Positions 12,601 through 23,300 of a DNA stretch of 64,000 nt are shown piece by piece. Source of the stretch: Geosmithia putterillii (lineage: Eukaryota; Ascomycota; Sordariomycetes; Hypocreales; Bionectriaceae); assembly GCA_900188575.1 (NCBI GenBank), contig FYEU01000320.1, forward strand, positions 1,323,539 to 1,387,538, written 5' to 3'. Within the stretch, counting starts at the first letter, position 1, and each line of letters starts with the position of its first letter. The notes beneath the pieces are model-generated. The model ran no database searches. It had not been told where the DNA came from and saw only the letters and a program-made list of their open reading frames with translations. A program made the position numbers and the translations under genes.

Positions 12601-14301
12601 CCCGGCCGCAATCTTACCAGAACAAGCGCCAGTATCCGGAGGATATTCCCAATTGTCTGTCTGTCCACTGGGCGCCCGCTATTGTCCACTGTTGTCCACT
12701 GTCTTGTCTTGTCTTGCTGCCAGAGTCAGAGCCACGAGCCAGGACCACAGGCCCATGCCATGCCACGCCCGTCCATGAGCACCGCCATCAATCAATCAAT
12801 AGCCGCCGCGTGCCTGGATGGGCCTCCAGGACAGATGGACAGACCTAGAGGTGCCCTGCAGTCGATGCCCTGCAGTCGATATCAATAGAGTAATACAGCG
12901 TAGAACCTGCGCATCCATACAGGTACGTAGTAGGCATCGTCAGCGTCGATTACAGTGCACCTCTAGAACCTACAGGCCATGCTTCTGCCCGTGGACAGCC
13001 CTGAAGAAGCTGGCAGCTGATTCTCACCCACCACCAGCCACCCGACCGTCTTCCCTCATTTCCCCCCCTCCCCCAAAACTCAGTCATCCTCCTCCCCTCA
13101 CCTTTTCGGGGCACAAGTCGGTCAATTCCACTTGACGGACTGGCCTTGCCTTGCGTCTCTCTTGTTCAATACTCGCTCTCCCTTGTTGTGCGTCTGTGTC
13201 TGTTTCGTGTGTGTAATAATTCTTCGTCTTCGTCTTCTTCCTCGTCTTCGACCCAATATCCCTTCCCCCCTCCGCCCTCGCCTCGCCTCCGACGACGACG
13301 AGAACTCCCTTCTTCACCTACCGTTTCGACCGTCGCCTCTCTTCCTCTCTCCCTCTCGACGCGTCCCAGCCACTCGCGACCGACCGCCCCTCCACCATCC
13401 ACACGCCCCCCCCCCAAAATCTCTCGCCGTCGACAAGCGCCAGCCCATCCAGGTCCGCCCTCTTTGTCGTGCGCCCGCGCCGCCCGCCAGCCAAACGACC
13501 GCGCTACTGCTCCACTCAGGGGTCCCTTTTCAAACATTTGGATCCAACACCGCCGCCCGCCTACGACGACTGGCAACTTGACTTGCCTTGCTCGTACCGA
13601 CCGACATCTCTCTCGTGCAAATCCTCGTCCTCGTACGAGCCCCGTCAACCACCACCACCGCCGACCCAGAGAGATCCTCGACGCATCATGAGATAGCCGG
13701 CCTGTCTTGTATTCCATTTCATTTCGGTATTCGAGCCCTCTCTTTTTTTTTCCTTCTCTCTTCTTATCCTTTGATTGTATCGCCACATCTCGATCCCCTT
13801 GTGTGTGTGTGCGCTGTGTTGTCCCATTTCGCGTCACAGACAATCAATCACCACCACGTCTTTTCCTTCTGCCTCTTATCCTCACCACTCTTTTCTAATT
13901 CGCTCGTGCGACAGGCGGCATTTCTTCAATCGCGTCAACCGACCTCTGCTTCTTCCGTGTTGCAACCTTATTTTCTTTTTCTGCTCGCTGGTGCCAGCCC
14001 TGCCATTTTTTATTCAACCTCTATCCGCCGCCGCCTCTTTGATTATTCGCATTTCTTTCCGTCTCCTCCGTCGCCGCCGCCCCTTCGACGTGCATACGAC
14101 GCACACAGCCCGTCAATCCTCTCCCTGACGCGAGCGACCAGCAAATAATATCCGCCCATCTTACGTGCATCCGCTGTTGGCCACATCGCCGCCCACCGGC
14201 TGCGCCGCCACAATCAGCAGCAAGCAGCCTTGCCTTAGCAGGAGCTGGTGCGCACCACAAGCTTGCCGCACGCTCTCGCACACGCAACTACGCGCCCAAG
14301 C
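9607..14301. other. Intergenic region and pyrimidine-rich kinase leader
   Basis: There is no recognisable gene. 9.6-13.0 kb is a mosaic of short repeats and ACTCCGTA/GTACGAGTAC words (for example 11109-11118). 13.0-14.3 kb is strongly CT-rich on the plus strand (TCGTCTTCGTCTTCTTCC-type tracts). That is the usual look of a fungal promoter and long 5' leader, so the kinase transcript probably begins in this part. Confidence 0.6.
11759..11802 (+). repeat. TAC triplet microsatellite with TGC interruptions
   Basis: This is a run of TAC triplets broken at regular spacing by TGC, which makes a higher-order 15-18 bp unit. It ends in TACTCCGTAC. It is non-coding and lies between GWT1 and the kinase gene. 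Confidence 0.85.
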
Positions 14302-17300
14302 ATGTCTTCGGCTGCTCTGCATCCGCCGCCTCACCAGCCCACCTCCCTCGGTTTTGACAGACAGCAGCACCCGTCTCCCTCGGCCGAAGTCCGTAATGCT
14401 CACGCCGCCTCGTCGGCCACCGCCTCTCCATCCTCGAGGCGTCCTCCCTCTCGCAAGACGAGCGGTGCCACCGGCGGCCCCGTCCTCGACCCTCCCGTAA
14501 CCACCAGGCCCGGTCACATCGCCTCCTCCGCTTCCGTTTCCTACCAGCAGCCTCCCTCCTCGTCCGCCATGGCAGGCCCTACCGCCCCTCCCCGCACCTC
14601 ATCCAACTACAACTCGCGACACTCCCAGCCCGACCCTTCCGCCCGGCGTCACGACCCCTCCGAGAATGGATACAGGCCAAGCAAGCCTGCCGGCTCCTCC
14701 TCCTCCGCCTACTACCCCACGTACTCGAACAACGCCGCCTCGACGCGTCACGCTGACGAACGAGACGCTCACACCAGCAGCATACCCACGTCTGCCACCA
14801 TGCCCATCCGCACACAGCAGCCCAAGCCCTCGTCGTCTACCAACGACAACATCGGCAGCGCAGGCGACGCCGTCCCTGCCGCGACGCCCCCCGTCGTGGC
14901 CACCAGCTCTCAGCAGCAGCAGCAGCAGCCCGCCGGCGAGGAGCGCAGGGGTGGCCGCAGCAGGCAAGACTACAGCGGCCGAAGTGCCGGTGCCAGGGGT
15001 ACTGTGAGGTTCGGCAACTTCATCCTCGGCAACACGATTGGCGAGGGTGAGTTCGGCAAGGTCAAGCTGGGCTGGAAGCAGGACAGCAGCGTCGAGGTGG
15101 CCATCAAGCTCATCAAGCGCGACTCGGTCGGCAGCAACCCGTCGAGGCTCGCCAAGATCCGCCGCGAGGTCACCATCCTCAGGGAGCTCCAGCACCCCAA
15201 CATTGTGCAGCTCATCGACATGGTGGAGACGGAGCGCTACATTGGTATCATCCTCGAGTACGCGTCTGGTGGCGAGCTGTTCGACTACATCCTCAACCAC
15301 CGCTACCTCAAGGACCACTCGGCCCGCCGCCTGTTTGCCCAGCTCGTCTCGGGTGTCGGCTACCTGCACAAGAAGGGCATCGTCCACCGCGACCTCAAGC
15401 TCGAGAACCTGCTGCTGGACCGCAACCGCAACATCATCATCACCGACTTTGGCTTCGCCAACACCTTCAACCCTAACGAGGAGCTCGACGACGACGAGGA
15501 GATGAACCTCGGCAACCGTGACTACGTCAAGCGCATCGGGCTCGACCGCGTCAAGTCCAACGGCATGCGCAAGGGCGACCTGATGCAGACGAGCTGCGGC
15601 AGCCCGTGCTACGCCGCCCCCGAGCTCGTCGTCAGCGACTGCCTCTACACGGGCCGCAAGGTCGACGTCTGGAGCTGCGGCGTCATCCTCTACGCCATGC
15701 TCGCCGGTTATTTGCCCTTTGACGACGACCCCGCCAACCCCGAGGGCGACAACATCAACCTCCTCTACAAGTACATTGTCAGCACCCCGCTCACCTTCCC
15801 CGAGTACGTCACCCCGCACGCCCGCGACCTGCTGAGGCGCATCCTCGTGCCCAACCCTCGCAAGCGCGCCGACCTCTTCGAGGTGGCCCGCCACAGCTGG
15901 CTGAGCGAGTACTCGCACGTCGTCGAGTTCATCACCAGCTCCACCACGCTGCCCGCCGACGTGCAAAAGACGATCCCCCAGCCGCCGCCGCCCGGGCAGA
16001 GCAACAACAACAGCAACGGCAGCAACAACGACGAGGACTTTGCCGAGGCGCCGCCTATTGCGCGCAGCTCGTCGGTCCGCGAGGCCCACCGCCAGAAGCC
16101 CCAGTCGCCCTCGTCGGCCGCGGCCCCCGTCGGCGGCCTGTCCAAGGCGCACGGCAACATCGACGCGAGCGGCGATGCGGAGCCGGCCCAGCAGCGTGTC
16201 ACGCCCAAGGAGGCCAAGCGCCGCACCGTCCAGGTCGAGTACGTGGCGCCCACGACGCAGACCCAGCGCGGCGCCGACATCATCGACTCGTACGTGCCCC
16301 CGGCCTCGACGTCGACGTCACGACCAGCCGCCGTCGCGGGCTCCAGCACTCACGCCCACAAGCCCCCGCCTGTGTCCTCGGCTGTCACCGCCGCAGCCGC
16401 TCGCGACAAGCCCCTGCCCAAGGACCCGCCTGTGTCCCGCGACAGCACAGGTCGCCCCACGAGCTCGCGACGCCCACAGAGCTCGTCGCAGCGTTTGGCC
16501 GGTGGCGGCGCAGCAGGCGCGCGCCCCCAGACGGGCGGATCCATGTCGTCGGCCGCATCGATGGGCTTCGGTCACTACGGCCAGCCTGCGCCCCCCGCCG
16601 TGGCAGACACCAACGTCGAGGGACGCATGTCGCAGCCGTCGCAGCCGGGCGAGTCCACGACACCCGGCGTCGAGTCGCAGGGCCACCCGGGTATCGGGGT
16701 TCCCTCGCAGTTTGCCCGCATGTCGGGCGCCAACAGCAGCCACAAGGGCGGCCCGAGCGGCGGCCGCGGACACAAGCGGTCGACCACGATAGGAGACATC
16801 TCGACCAAGCTCCTGGGACGCAGCGGCTCCATGTTTGGCAAGAAGCGCCAGTCGCAGCAGCAGCAGCCGTCGACGGCCCAGGAGAAGGACAAGGCGTCGT
16901 CGAGAAAGTACCCGCCCGTCAGCATGCAGCAGCCCATGTCCAACTCGAACAGGGAGGAGATGGCCTCTGCCGGGGCTGGGGCGCCCCGCCCGAGCACCGA
17001 CTCGCGCTTCTCGCGACGCTCATTCAGCCTCGGACTCGGCAAGAAGCGCAGCGGCAGCGTGGCCGGATCGCAGACCTCGGCGGACAAGACGACGGAGAAG
17101 AAGCGCTTCTCGCTCATCCCCGCGGGCTTCTCGCTCAAGTCGGTGGGCCTGGGCGGAGGCAAGGAGTCGGCGCCGTCATCGCCCTCGCCGTGGGAGTACT
17201 CGCAGACTGACCTCGGGGCGACGAGGCCGAACACCACCGGCGAAGTGCCCCGCAGCTTCACCTCGCATGGGGACGACGCCCGTGGCAGTGGACCGATGTT

Positions 17301-17844
17301 TGAGCCGGTGTATAATGCTCCCGTGCAGACTCCCAACAGTTCCATCCCGGTATCTGCCCAGCCTCAGGCCCAACCGCAGTCGCCATCCCAGTCGCAGTCG
17401 CAGTCGAAGCCGCAATCCTCTGGCTCCCGCCGCCACCAGCGATACGCATCCACCCAAGTAGACGGTCGACGTCCCACTGCCGTCCCGCAGCACATGCAGC
17501 AGCAGCAGGGATCCCCCAGGGCGCACCAGGGCCACCACCACTCCGGATCCGAGTCCTCTTCTATGCGCAGGCCGCCTACCGAGCCGAGATATGGCAGCAG
17601 CGGCGGCAGTGGCAACTATACCAACGCCCGCGAACAGAGCCAGACACAGTACCTCGACCGGGATGATCAGTTTGATGCTCGCTCGTCCTCGAGGAGGACA
17701 TCTGGTCTGCACAAGAACGCCAAGAAGTTCACCGACGCGTATGATCAGGACGAGTACCGTGGTCATCATGACGGGAGCAGCGGGGCCGCCAAGAGGGTCA
17801 TGGACTTTTTTAGGAGGAGAGGGAAGGCCCGGGGAGGAGAATAA
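14302..17844 (+). CDS. Ser/Thr protein kinase, Kin4/KfsA type
   Basis: A single exon encodes 1180 residues. The ATG at 14302 is the first in-frame one; the frame upstream has only non-ATG codons. Residues 1-235 are Ser/Pro/Gln-rich and disordered. The kinase domain spans about 238-534: glycine loop GEGEFGKVKLG, ATP-binding Lys269 (VAIK), catalytic HRDLKLEN with Asp364, and DFG at 382-384. An acidic insertion (NPNEELDDDEE...) follows the DFG, before the LMQTSCGSPCYAAPE activation segment. The GEGEFGKVKLGW start and the long activation-loop insertion resemble S. cerevisiae Kin4/Frk1 and A. nidulans KfsA, kinases of spindle-position control and septation. That role is inferred by family. The tail of about 640 residues is low-complexity, with several Arg/Ser basic patches, and ends in a conserved-looking AKRVMDFFRRRG helix. 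The leader is long and CT-rich. Confidence 0.85.
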   Translation: MSSAALHPPPHQPTSLGFDRQQHPSPSAEVRNAHAASSATASPSSRRPPSRKTSGATGGPVLDPPVTTRPGHIASSASVSYQQPPSSSAMAGPTAPPRTSSNYNSRHSQPDPSARRHDPSENGYRPSKPAGSSSSAYYPTYSNNAASTRHADERDAHTSSIPTSATMPIRTQQPKPSSSTNDNIGSAGDAVPAATPPVVATSSQQQQQQPAGEERRGGRSRQDYSGRSAGARGTVRFGNFILGNTIGEGEFGKVKLGWKQDSSVEVAIKLIKRDSVGSNPSRLAKIRREVTILRELQHPNIVQLIDMVETERYIGIILEYASGGELFDYILNHRYLKDHSARRLFAQLVSGVGYLHKKGIVHRDLKLENLLLDRNRNIIITDFGFANTFNPNEELDDDEEMNLGNRDYVKRIGLDRVKSNGMRKGDLMQTSCGSPCYAAPELVVSDCLYTGRKVDVWSCGVILYAMLAGYLPFDDDPANPEGDNINLLYKYIVSTPLTFPEYVTPHARDLLRRILVPNPRKRADLFEVARHSWLSEYSHVVEFITSSTTLPADVQKTIPQPPPPGQSNNNSNGSNNDEDFAEAPPIARSSSVREAHRQKPQSPSSAAAPVGGLSKAHGNIDASGDAEPAQQRVTPKEAKRRTVQVEYVAPTTQTQRGADIIDSYVPPASTSTSRPAAVAGSSTHAHKPPPVSSAVTAAAARDKPLPKDPPVSRDSTGRPTSSRRPQSSSQRLAGGGAAGARPQTGGSMSSAASMGFGHYGQPAPPAVADTNVEGRMSQPSQPGESTTPGVESQGHPGIGVPSQFARMSGANSSHKGGPSGGRGHKRSTTIGDISTKLLGRSGSMFGKKRQSQQQQPSTAQEKDKASSRKYPPVSMQQPMSNSNREEMASAGAGAPRPSTDSRFSRRSFSLGLGKKRSGSVAGSQTSADKTTEKKRFSLIPAGFSLKSVGLGGGKESAPSSPSPWEYSQTDLGATRPNTTGEVPRSFTSHGDDARGSGPMFEPVYNAPVQTPNSSIPVSAQPQAQPQSPSQSQSQSKPQSSGSRRHQRYASTQVDGRRPTAVPQHMQQQQGSPRAHQGHHHSGSESSSMRRPPTEPRYGSSGGSGNYTNAREQSQTQYLDRDDQFDARSSSRRTSGLHKNAKKFTDAYDQDEYRGHHDGSSGAAKRVMDFFRRRGKARGGE

Positions 17845-17953
17845 CCACCTACGAGCCACGAGCGAAGCGAGTGGCGGACCTGGTCCATCACAAACTGGTC
17901 TGACCTACACACCACCCAAACTCGCACTCAACCCCCATCCTGCCTCTGGCATT

Positions 17954-18000
17954 GCGCCTCCGGCGGCCCTGCCGGGAGCTGTCCTCGCTTCGCTCGCGTG
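17954..18000 (+). repeat. GC-rich dispersed element, copy 1
   Basis: The core is GCCTCCGGCGGCCCTGCCGG, in which CCGGC and GCCGG form an inverted repeat around a 6-nt centre. It is followed by GAGCTGTCCTCGCTTCGCTCGC. Near-identical copies lie at 19951-19994 and, inverted, at 27161-27205. A partial piece with CGAGCGAAGCGAG lies about 100 bp upstream, near 17860. Confidence 0.8.
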
Positions 18001-18122
18001 CATGGATACAGCATTGCAGAGGGCTGGCCTAGGATCCCAAGGAGTCCAGGTCGTATATTACCATAACTAGTACTTCCTTTCCTTTGTTATTTCCTTCTCT
18101 CCATCCACTCTTCCCATCCCAG

Positions 18123-18302
18123 TGCGTTTTTTCGTTACTTTATTGGACTCAAGTCTCGTTACTGCGTTTTTTTCTCTTTCATTCAACTGAGTTTTAACTG
18201 CCTTTGTGCGTTTTTTTTCCCATTCCACTGCGTTCCACTGCGTTCCCATTGCGTTCCATTTCTATTGCGTTTTTGTATTGATCACTGCGTTCTCATTGCG
18301 TT
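18123..18302 (+). repeat. TGCGTT-rich tract downstream of the kinase gene
   Basis: Nine TGCGTT hexamers, several followed by T runs, occur within 180 bp, some 280-460 nt after the kinase stop codon. This could be a 3'-UTR element or simple low-complexity sequence. Confidence 0.7.
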
Positions 18303-18414
18303 TCTTTGTTCCTTTGAGGGGTTCTTGAAGTTTCTTACTTAATTTCGTGGAGGCTGTGGGCTGCTGTACGGTAGGAGAAGAGCAGCAGAAAAGCACTGGC
18401 ATGGCGTGTATGCA

Positions 18415-18500
18415 CAGAAGAGTGCAGAGCACACGGAGAGTGCGCAGAGAGCACAGAGCAGAGAGTGCAGAGAGTGTGCAGAGAGCACAGAGTGAAGCAT
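18415..18500 (+). repeat. Degenerate GTGCAGAGAG/CACAGAG array
   Basis: Imperfect tandem units of AGAGTGCAGAGAGCACAGAG type with small insertions. It is non-coding. Confidence 0.65.
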
Positions 18501-18639
18501 GGATATACAAGCACGGTATTATATTGTAGATGTGTATAGGAATACGGATTGGGTTAATGTCATTTATATCATATCAACATCATTCACATTCACATTCATC
18601 AATTGTCATCTGGGTTGGCTGCTGTGATTTGGGTTGAGC

Positions 18640-19170
18640 TGCGATTTGAGGTTGAAGCTGGACTGGACTGTGTGCTAGCTGTGCTGGCTGTCGTCAAGGA
18701 CGTCGAGGGGTAGAGCAGATTGAGAACATCAAAGGTCTAGCTGGTTGAGAGCGACTCGCTGGTCTAGCTGAGTTGAAGCTTTCTCGAGCTTGCTTGTTAG
18801 ACTTGAGCCAGACTTGGGCTGTTTGTTAACTACATGTAGGAGGAGTTGGTGTTACCCTAGGATATGTTGGACCATGAGTACATGTATACTGAAGCTGGAC
18901 TTAAGCCAGGCTTGAGCTGTAGTTGAGCTGCACTTGACTATACTTAAGCTAGACTTAAGTTAGGCTTGCCGTAGACTTGGGCTGTACTTTATATATACAT
19001 GTATATACTTAACGTACTTGAGCTTGCTCGAGCTAGTGTTGAGCTGCTACGTGAGAGTTGAACTCCTGAGCGTCGTGCTAGGCTTAGGCCGGACTTGAGC
19101 TACACTTACGCTACACCTGACTACACTTAAGCTGGACTCGGGCTGGAGGTTGGGACTTTGGTCGAGCTGT
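18640..19170 (+). repeat. Degenerate array of CTTGAGCTG / ACTTAAGCT words
   Basis: The stretch is built of loosely repeated GACTTGAGCT, GACTTAAGCT, GGCTTGAGCT and GGACTTGGGCT words at roughly 10-20 bp spacing, on a lower-GC background than the flanks. It looks like an old, diverged minisatellite. The AAGCTT/TTAA-rich variants of GAGCT could reflect C-to-T mutation, but I cannot score that by eye. Confidence 0.65.
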
Positions 19171-19950
19171 ATATAGAACTTTCAAGGCCAAGAGGCATGG
19201 ACCAAGAAGTCAGGCAGATGATCAACCACAGGCTGTCATAAGAAGCATCAGAGGGGCATCACAGGCAAAGCCAGACATACAATTGAAGGTGCCACCAAGG
19301 TCGCTGCGCAGGCAAAGAATCATGTAAACACCGTATTCATAAGCCAGATAGGGAGACGAGTGGAAGGGAGAGGAATGTAGGGGCAAAGAGACATATGAGA
19401 GAAGGGAAGGGGGGTCAGTAGAGATGAATGCCACCATTACGCGCCCTACCCTCGACCTAAAACACTTCCTGTGATAATAGTCTCCGTCACTTCTCTTTGA
19501 ATTCTTTACGACACCACTCTTTTCAAAGACGGGCCTTGGCAGGAATCTGGGAACTGGGTGCTTTAGCTTGAGTTTGACTCTCCTGGATGAGTTGGGACTG
19601 CCCGAGTTGACCGTGTAGGAAAGGGGACAGTCAAAGCTCCCATATTCAACACCTGCAAGAGACTCGGACGATGGTGCTTGGTTTCCTTTCTCCTTGCGAG
19701 AGTGGACACTGGGAAAGCAACGTTCACATATACTGTACACGATGGACGACCTTGAACGCACACTTGAGAGTCAAGAACAATATGAAGCGGCGGAGCGGTT
19801 ATACCGTCACTAAGTGATAGTCGAGCGACTCGTGTTCCTTTTCATCACCGAAGCATCCATATACAACATTGGCCCGTAGGTCCATCTTGCATTCGTAACT
19901 TGACATGCACTAACTGGCTAGTTTCGCCGTGCTAGAGTTCGATGGCAAAA

Positions 19951-19994
19951 TGCCTCCGGCGGCCCTGCCGGGGGCTGTCCTCGCTACGCTCGCC
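19951..19994 (+). repeat. GC-rich dispersed element, copy 2
   Basis: It carries the same core as copy 1 (GCCTCCGGCGGCCCTGCCGG), followed by GGGCTGTCCTCGCTACGCTCGCC. It differs from copy 1 at only a few positions and lies in the same orientation, about 2 kb away. Confidence 0.8.
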
Positions 19995-20210
19995 AGTGTC
20001 GCGTCGCGACATGACACTCCTGCGGAGTTTGCGAGAGAAGCGACAAGGGCTCCCGGGTACAACGATGGAGTTACATGTCAATGGAGGGCTTGCAAGATGT
20101 AGGGTATGAAACCGAGATGGGTGGCATGGCGAGACGGTTGCCACCTTGTCAAAGGGTCTAGATCTTGCAAGACGAGCGACCGAAGTAAGGAGTCATTTCT
20201 TTATAGAACC

Positions 20211-20361
20211 CATGTCTTACGAGAGGGCAAGTAATTCGATAAGGCTCCTAGCAAGGACATCGGGGGACGGAGAATAGTGGCAGATAGCATGTCTTGCGAT
20301 GAGCGAGCGAATCGAGAAGGCTCCTAGCAAGATCATCGGGGAACAGAGGATAGGGGTAGAT
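20211..20361 (+). repeat. Tandem duplication of a ~77-bp unit
   Basis: Unit 1 (20211-20287) and unit 2 (20288-20361) both begin CATGTCTT, share AAGGCTCCTAGCAAG in the middle and end with TAGNGGNAGAT. By eye they are about three-quarters identical. There is no open frame through both. Confidence 0.75.
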
Positions 20362-23300
20362 TGTATCATCAGTCGATATCATACATATTATATGAGTACT
20401 CCATGAGGATTAGCTGCAAAGTGAAGAGCAGAGGTAGCATAGCTGTCATATCATGGTGGAAAAGTGTCTTGGGGACAAGTGTGTAATACACTATCATAAC
20501 CCATCTTGAGACGTTTCTGGCGATGATGGGCGCGCAACGTGAGCGCAGAGTCCAGGTACAGAGTATTGCGCGTAGACTCGTGAAGTACTAGAATATAGAT
20601 GACATGCGCCCGTGGCAGGCGAGATTGCACGCACGTGCGGATGCATTGCCGTTCTATACGTCGGGTGGTGGATGCCGTGTCTGAGTGTCTGCGCAGACAG
20701 ATCGGATCTAGTGCTCAACTACGGGTACGGGTACTCGGTATCGCAGATGGTGTAGGAGGGAGGCCCATTGTCGAGTGGTAGAGTGTCTGACAGGAGGGTC
20801 TGCGGGCGCAGAGTACGAAGGAGGCAGAGACAGGGAGATTCCCGAGACAAAAAGGCTGGGCGGCAGGTGTTAAAGAGTAAGCTGAGGTGAAGTGTGGCGT
20901 TGATTACCAAGTATTATTACATGTAAACAGTTGTGCACAGGCAGGGCGGGCGCAATCATGTGTTTAGGTGGGAAGGGAAGAGGACAAGTATGGGGATATG
21001 GATAGAGCAACGGGAGGAAGAGGTGTAGACACTTTGAATACGGGGCGACGAATAGTATGAAAATGGCCAACTGAAGAAAAGGCAAATGATGACAGAGTGG
21101 AAGTGGAGTGTTGACTGGGAATGTCAACATTGAAGCTGGAGCAAGCGTAGAGTGGCAGTGGACAGGGGCAGAGGCACAGATCAGAGACATGGTCTGTTAC
21201 GGGACTGGAAACCGAGCACATGGTAAGAGAGCAGACTGACAGTTACTGTCTGTATACAGAGCAATGGACATCAGCATTATAAGAGTAGAGTAGAGAGACG
21301 TGGAAGCAAAGGGGACAGAATGGCAGTGAGTACTAGTATTACATCAACGCAGTTGGTTGATTCAAGAGACAGGAAAGTGAAGCAGTCCAATTATAGAAGC
21401 AAAGTCACAACACAGATCAATTGACAGCCAATTGATTGACCAGAGGCCAGAGTGGACAATTGACCCACGCTGTTTATTGAAGAGATGTATGGCTGTCAGT
21501 TGCGTACGAGTTTGGTGTTGTTGGAAAAGCATCGAAAATGACAATGAAAATGAAGGGACAGACGACTTTTGAAGAAGCTTTACCCGTAATGAAAGACGTC
21601 GTCATGTTAAACTGTTTTGCTTGTACCTGGCGCCAATCCGTTCCAATCTGGTCCAATCTATGCCACCCATCCACCATCCATGCCCGGGGCCATGCTAGTA
21701 GGGCGGTACCCCTGTTTTCCCCTGTCTGTCCTGGGGCAGTGTAGCGTGCCGTGGGCCCGTTTATGATGAGGACGAGTAAGTACTTGTATGACTTCTGTGC
21801 CGGCCTTCCGGGGGGGAACAATATTATGTGGGAGGAGACCTATTACGGTATTACCTGTAATTACACGTACTCTCCTCCATAGTCGTAGTCGTAGTCGTAG
21901 GCATGCATCCGTCATTACGAGTATGGAGTACGTGTATGGAGTGCTCCGTACAAAAAAACGAAAATCATCCAGAATTGCAACCTTCAGAGGCTCTGCTCGT
22001 ATCATGTGCCAGGGCAGAGCCGCAGGGGGTTTGGTTTGGCGCTGTTCCGTCATGAAGATCTCCACGGACCGACCATTGGCAACGAAGCCGTCCGGTCTGA
22101 TGCACGGAGGAGCACGGAGAAGGGGGGGGGGGACCATGGATGATGGGGCTGGAATATGCATATGAAGTATGACAGGGAGTAAATATGCATACAAGTACGA
22201 GCACTAGGAGTACGGACAACGGGTAGTAAAGTACGAGAGTAGGGTGGATGGATGGTTGGTTGGTTGGATAGGCGGCGGCATACGCAACAGGATATGCATA
22301 GTCTTGGTGGGAACCAGAGTCCGGGACTACGGCAATGCATTGTCGATCTCGACATCTGTCAGGGACTTGGGGGACTCAACTCAGGGCAGCACCAGCCGTG
22401 ACGCAGATTGGGACGAGCACAAGGTACGAGCACAAGGTACGAGTACTCGTACGAGTTGCGAGAGACTCAGATAAGAACTTGGTTGGCCAATGATAGAAGC
22501 CAACCTATTCAAAGTAATGGGAATAGTAAGTAATAGTCATTATGGTTGAATGGCTGCTTGAATGCCTGCAAATGACAAAATCATCCCGGCAGCCGAATCC
22601 CGAGTCACTGTCTCACTGCCAGCCAGCCATGACAGCTCGTCATATCAAGGTACGAGTACGGGAGTAATAGACCCATAGGTACGGAGTACAAAGTATTACA
22701 GAGTAAGTATTACAGACTACTACTCCGTAAGTACTCGTAGGTTCTAGGGAGGCAAGTTGGCAAGGAGGATCCACGGACCTAGTTTCTGGCCAGAGCAGAT
22801 CCCGGCAATCCATTGCCAGATCCCAGACTCGGAGTTCCACTTTTCCCCGAGACGCTGCGTACACGTTGGACAACTTATGGCCAGTCAAAGAGACTGAAAA
22901 CCTCGACTTGGTCATCTTTACGGAGTAATACTTGGTCGACAACTAAGTCAACGCGGCAGGCATACGCCACAAAAGGAGTGCGTACTCTCGGATTCTACTA
23001 CTCGTAAGTACTCCAGTCTGTAATACTCCATACGGAGTAAAGTACCGAGTATCATACAGAGTACGGACCAAGTACATGGCCAAATGTCAATGACAGCCCG
23101 TGCAAGCCACATACTCGTATGCCTGCGACACAGAGACGGGACCCAGCTGCCCGGCACCTTGTCCGTGATTGACTGACGCGTGTGCCTGTACCTGTATTAC
23201 ACCCCCTTGTCCTTACCGCCATGGGATTGGATGCCTCTGACTCTGAGAGGGCTCTGACGTTCTGACGTTCTGACAAAGTCTGACCCGACCTGGCCTGTGA

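Noticed and set aside
13132..14148. Several overlapping 150-220-codon frames upstream of the kinase
   Set aside because: They arise from CT-rich leader sequence (Ser/Pro/Leu or Arg-rich products) in all frames. No domain or splice pattern supports them.
14599..16152. Long minus-strand open frame (517 codons) inside the kinase gene
   Set aside because: It is a Val/Leu/Arg-rich mirror of high-GC coding sequence. The plus strand carries a full kinase domain with catalytic motifs.
19222..19761. Minus-strand 179-codon frame
   Set aside because: It has no ATG at the start of the frame, no recognisable domain and no splice partner, and it lies in a repeat-bearing region.
20740..20815. tRNA-like A-box (GAGTGGTAGAGTG)
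   Set aside because: No T-arm GGTTCGANNCC, no acceptor-stem pairing and no anticodon arm could be found at correct spacing.
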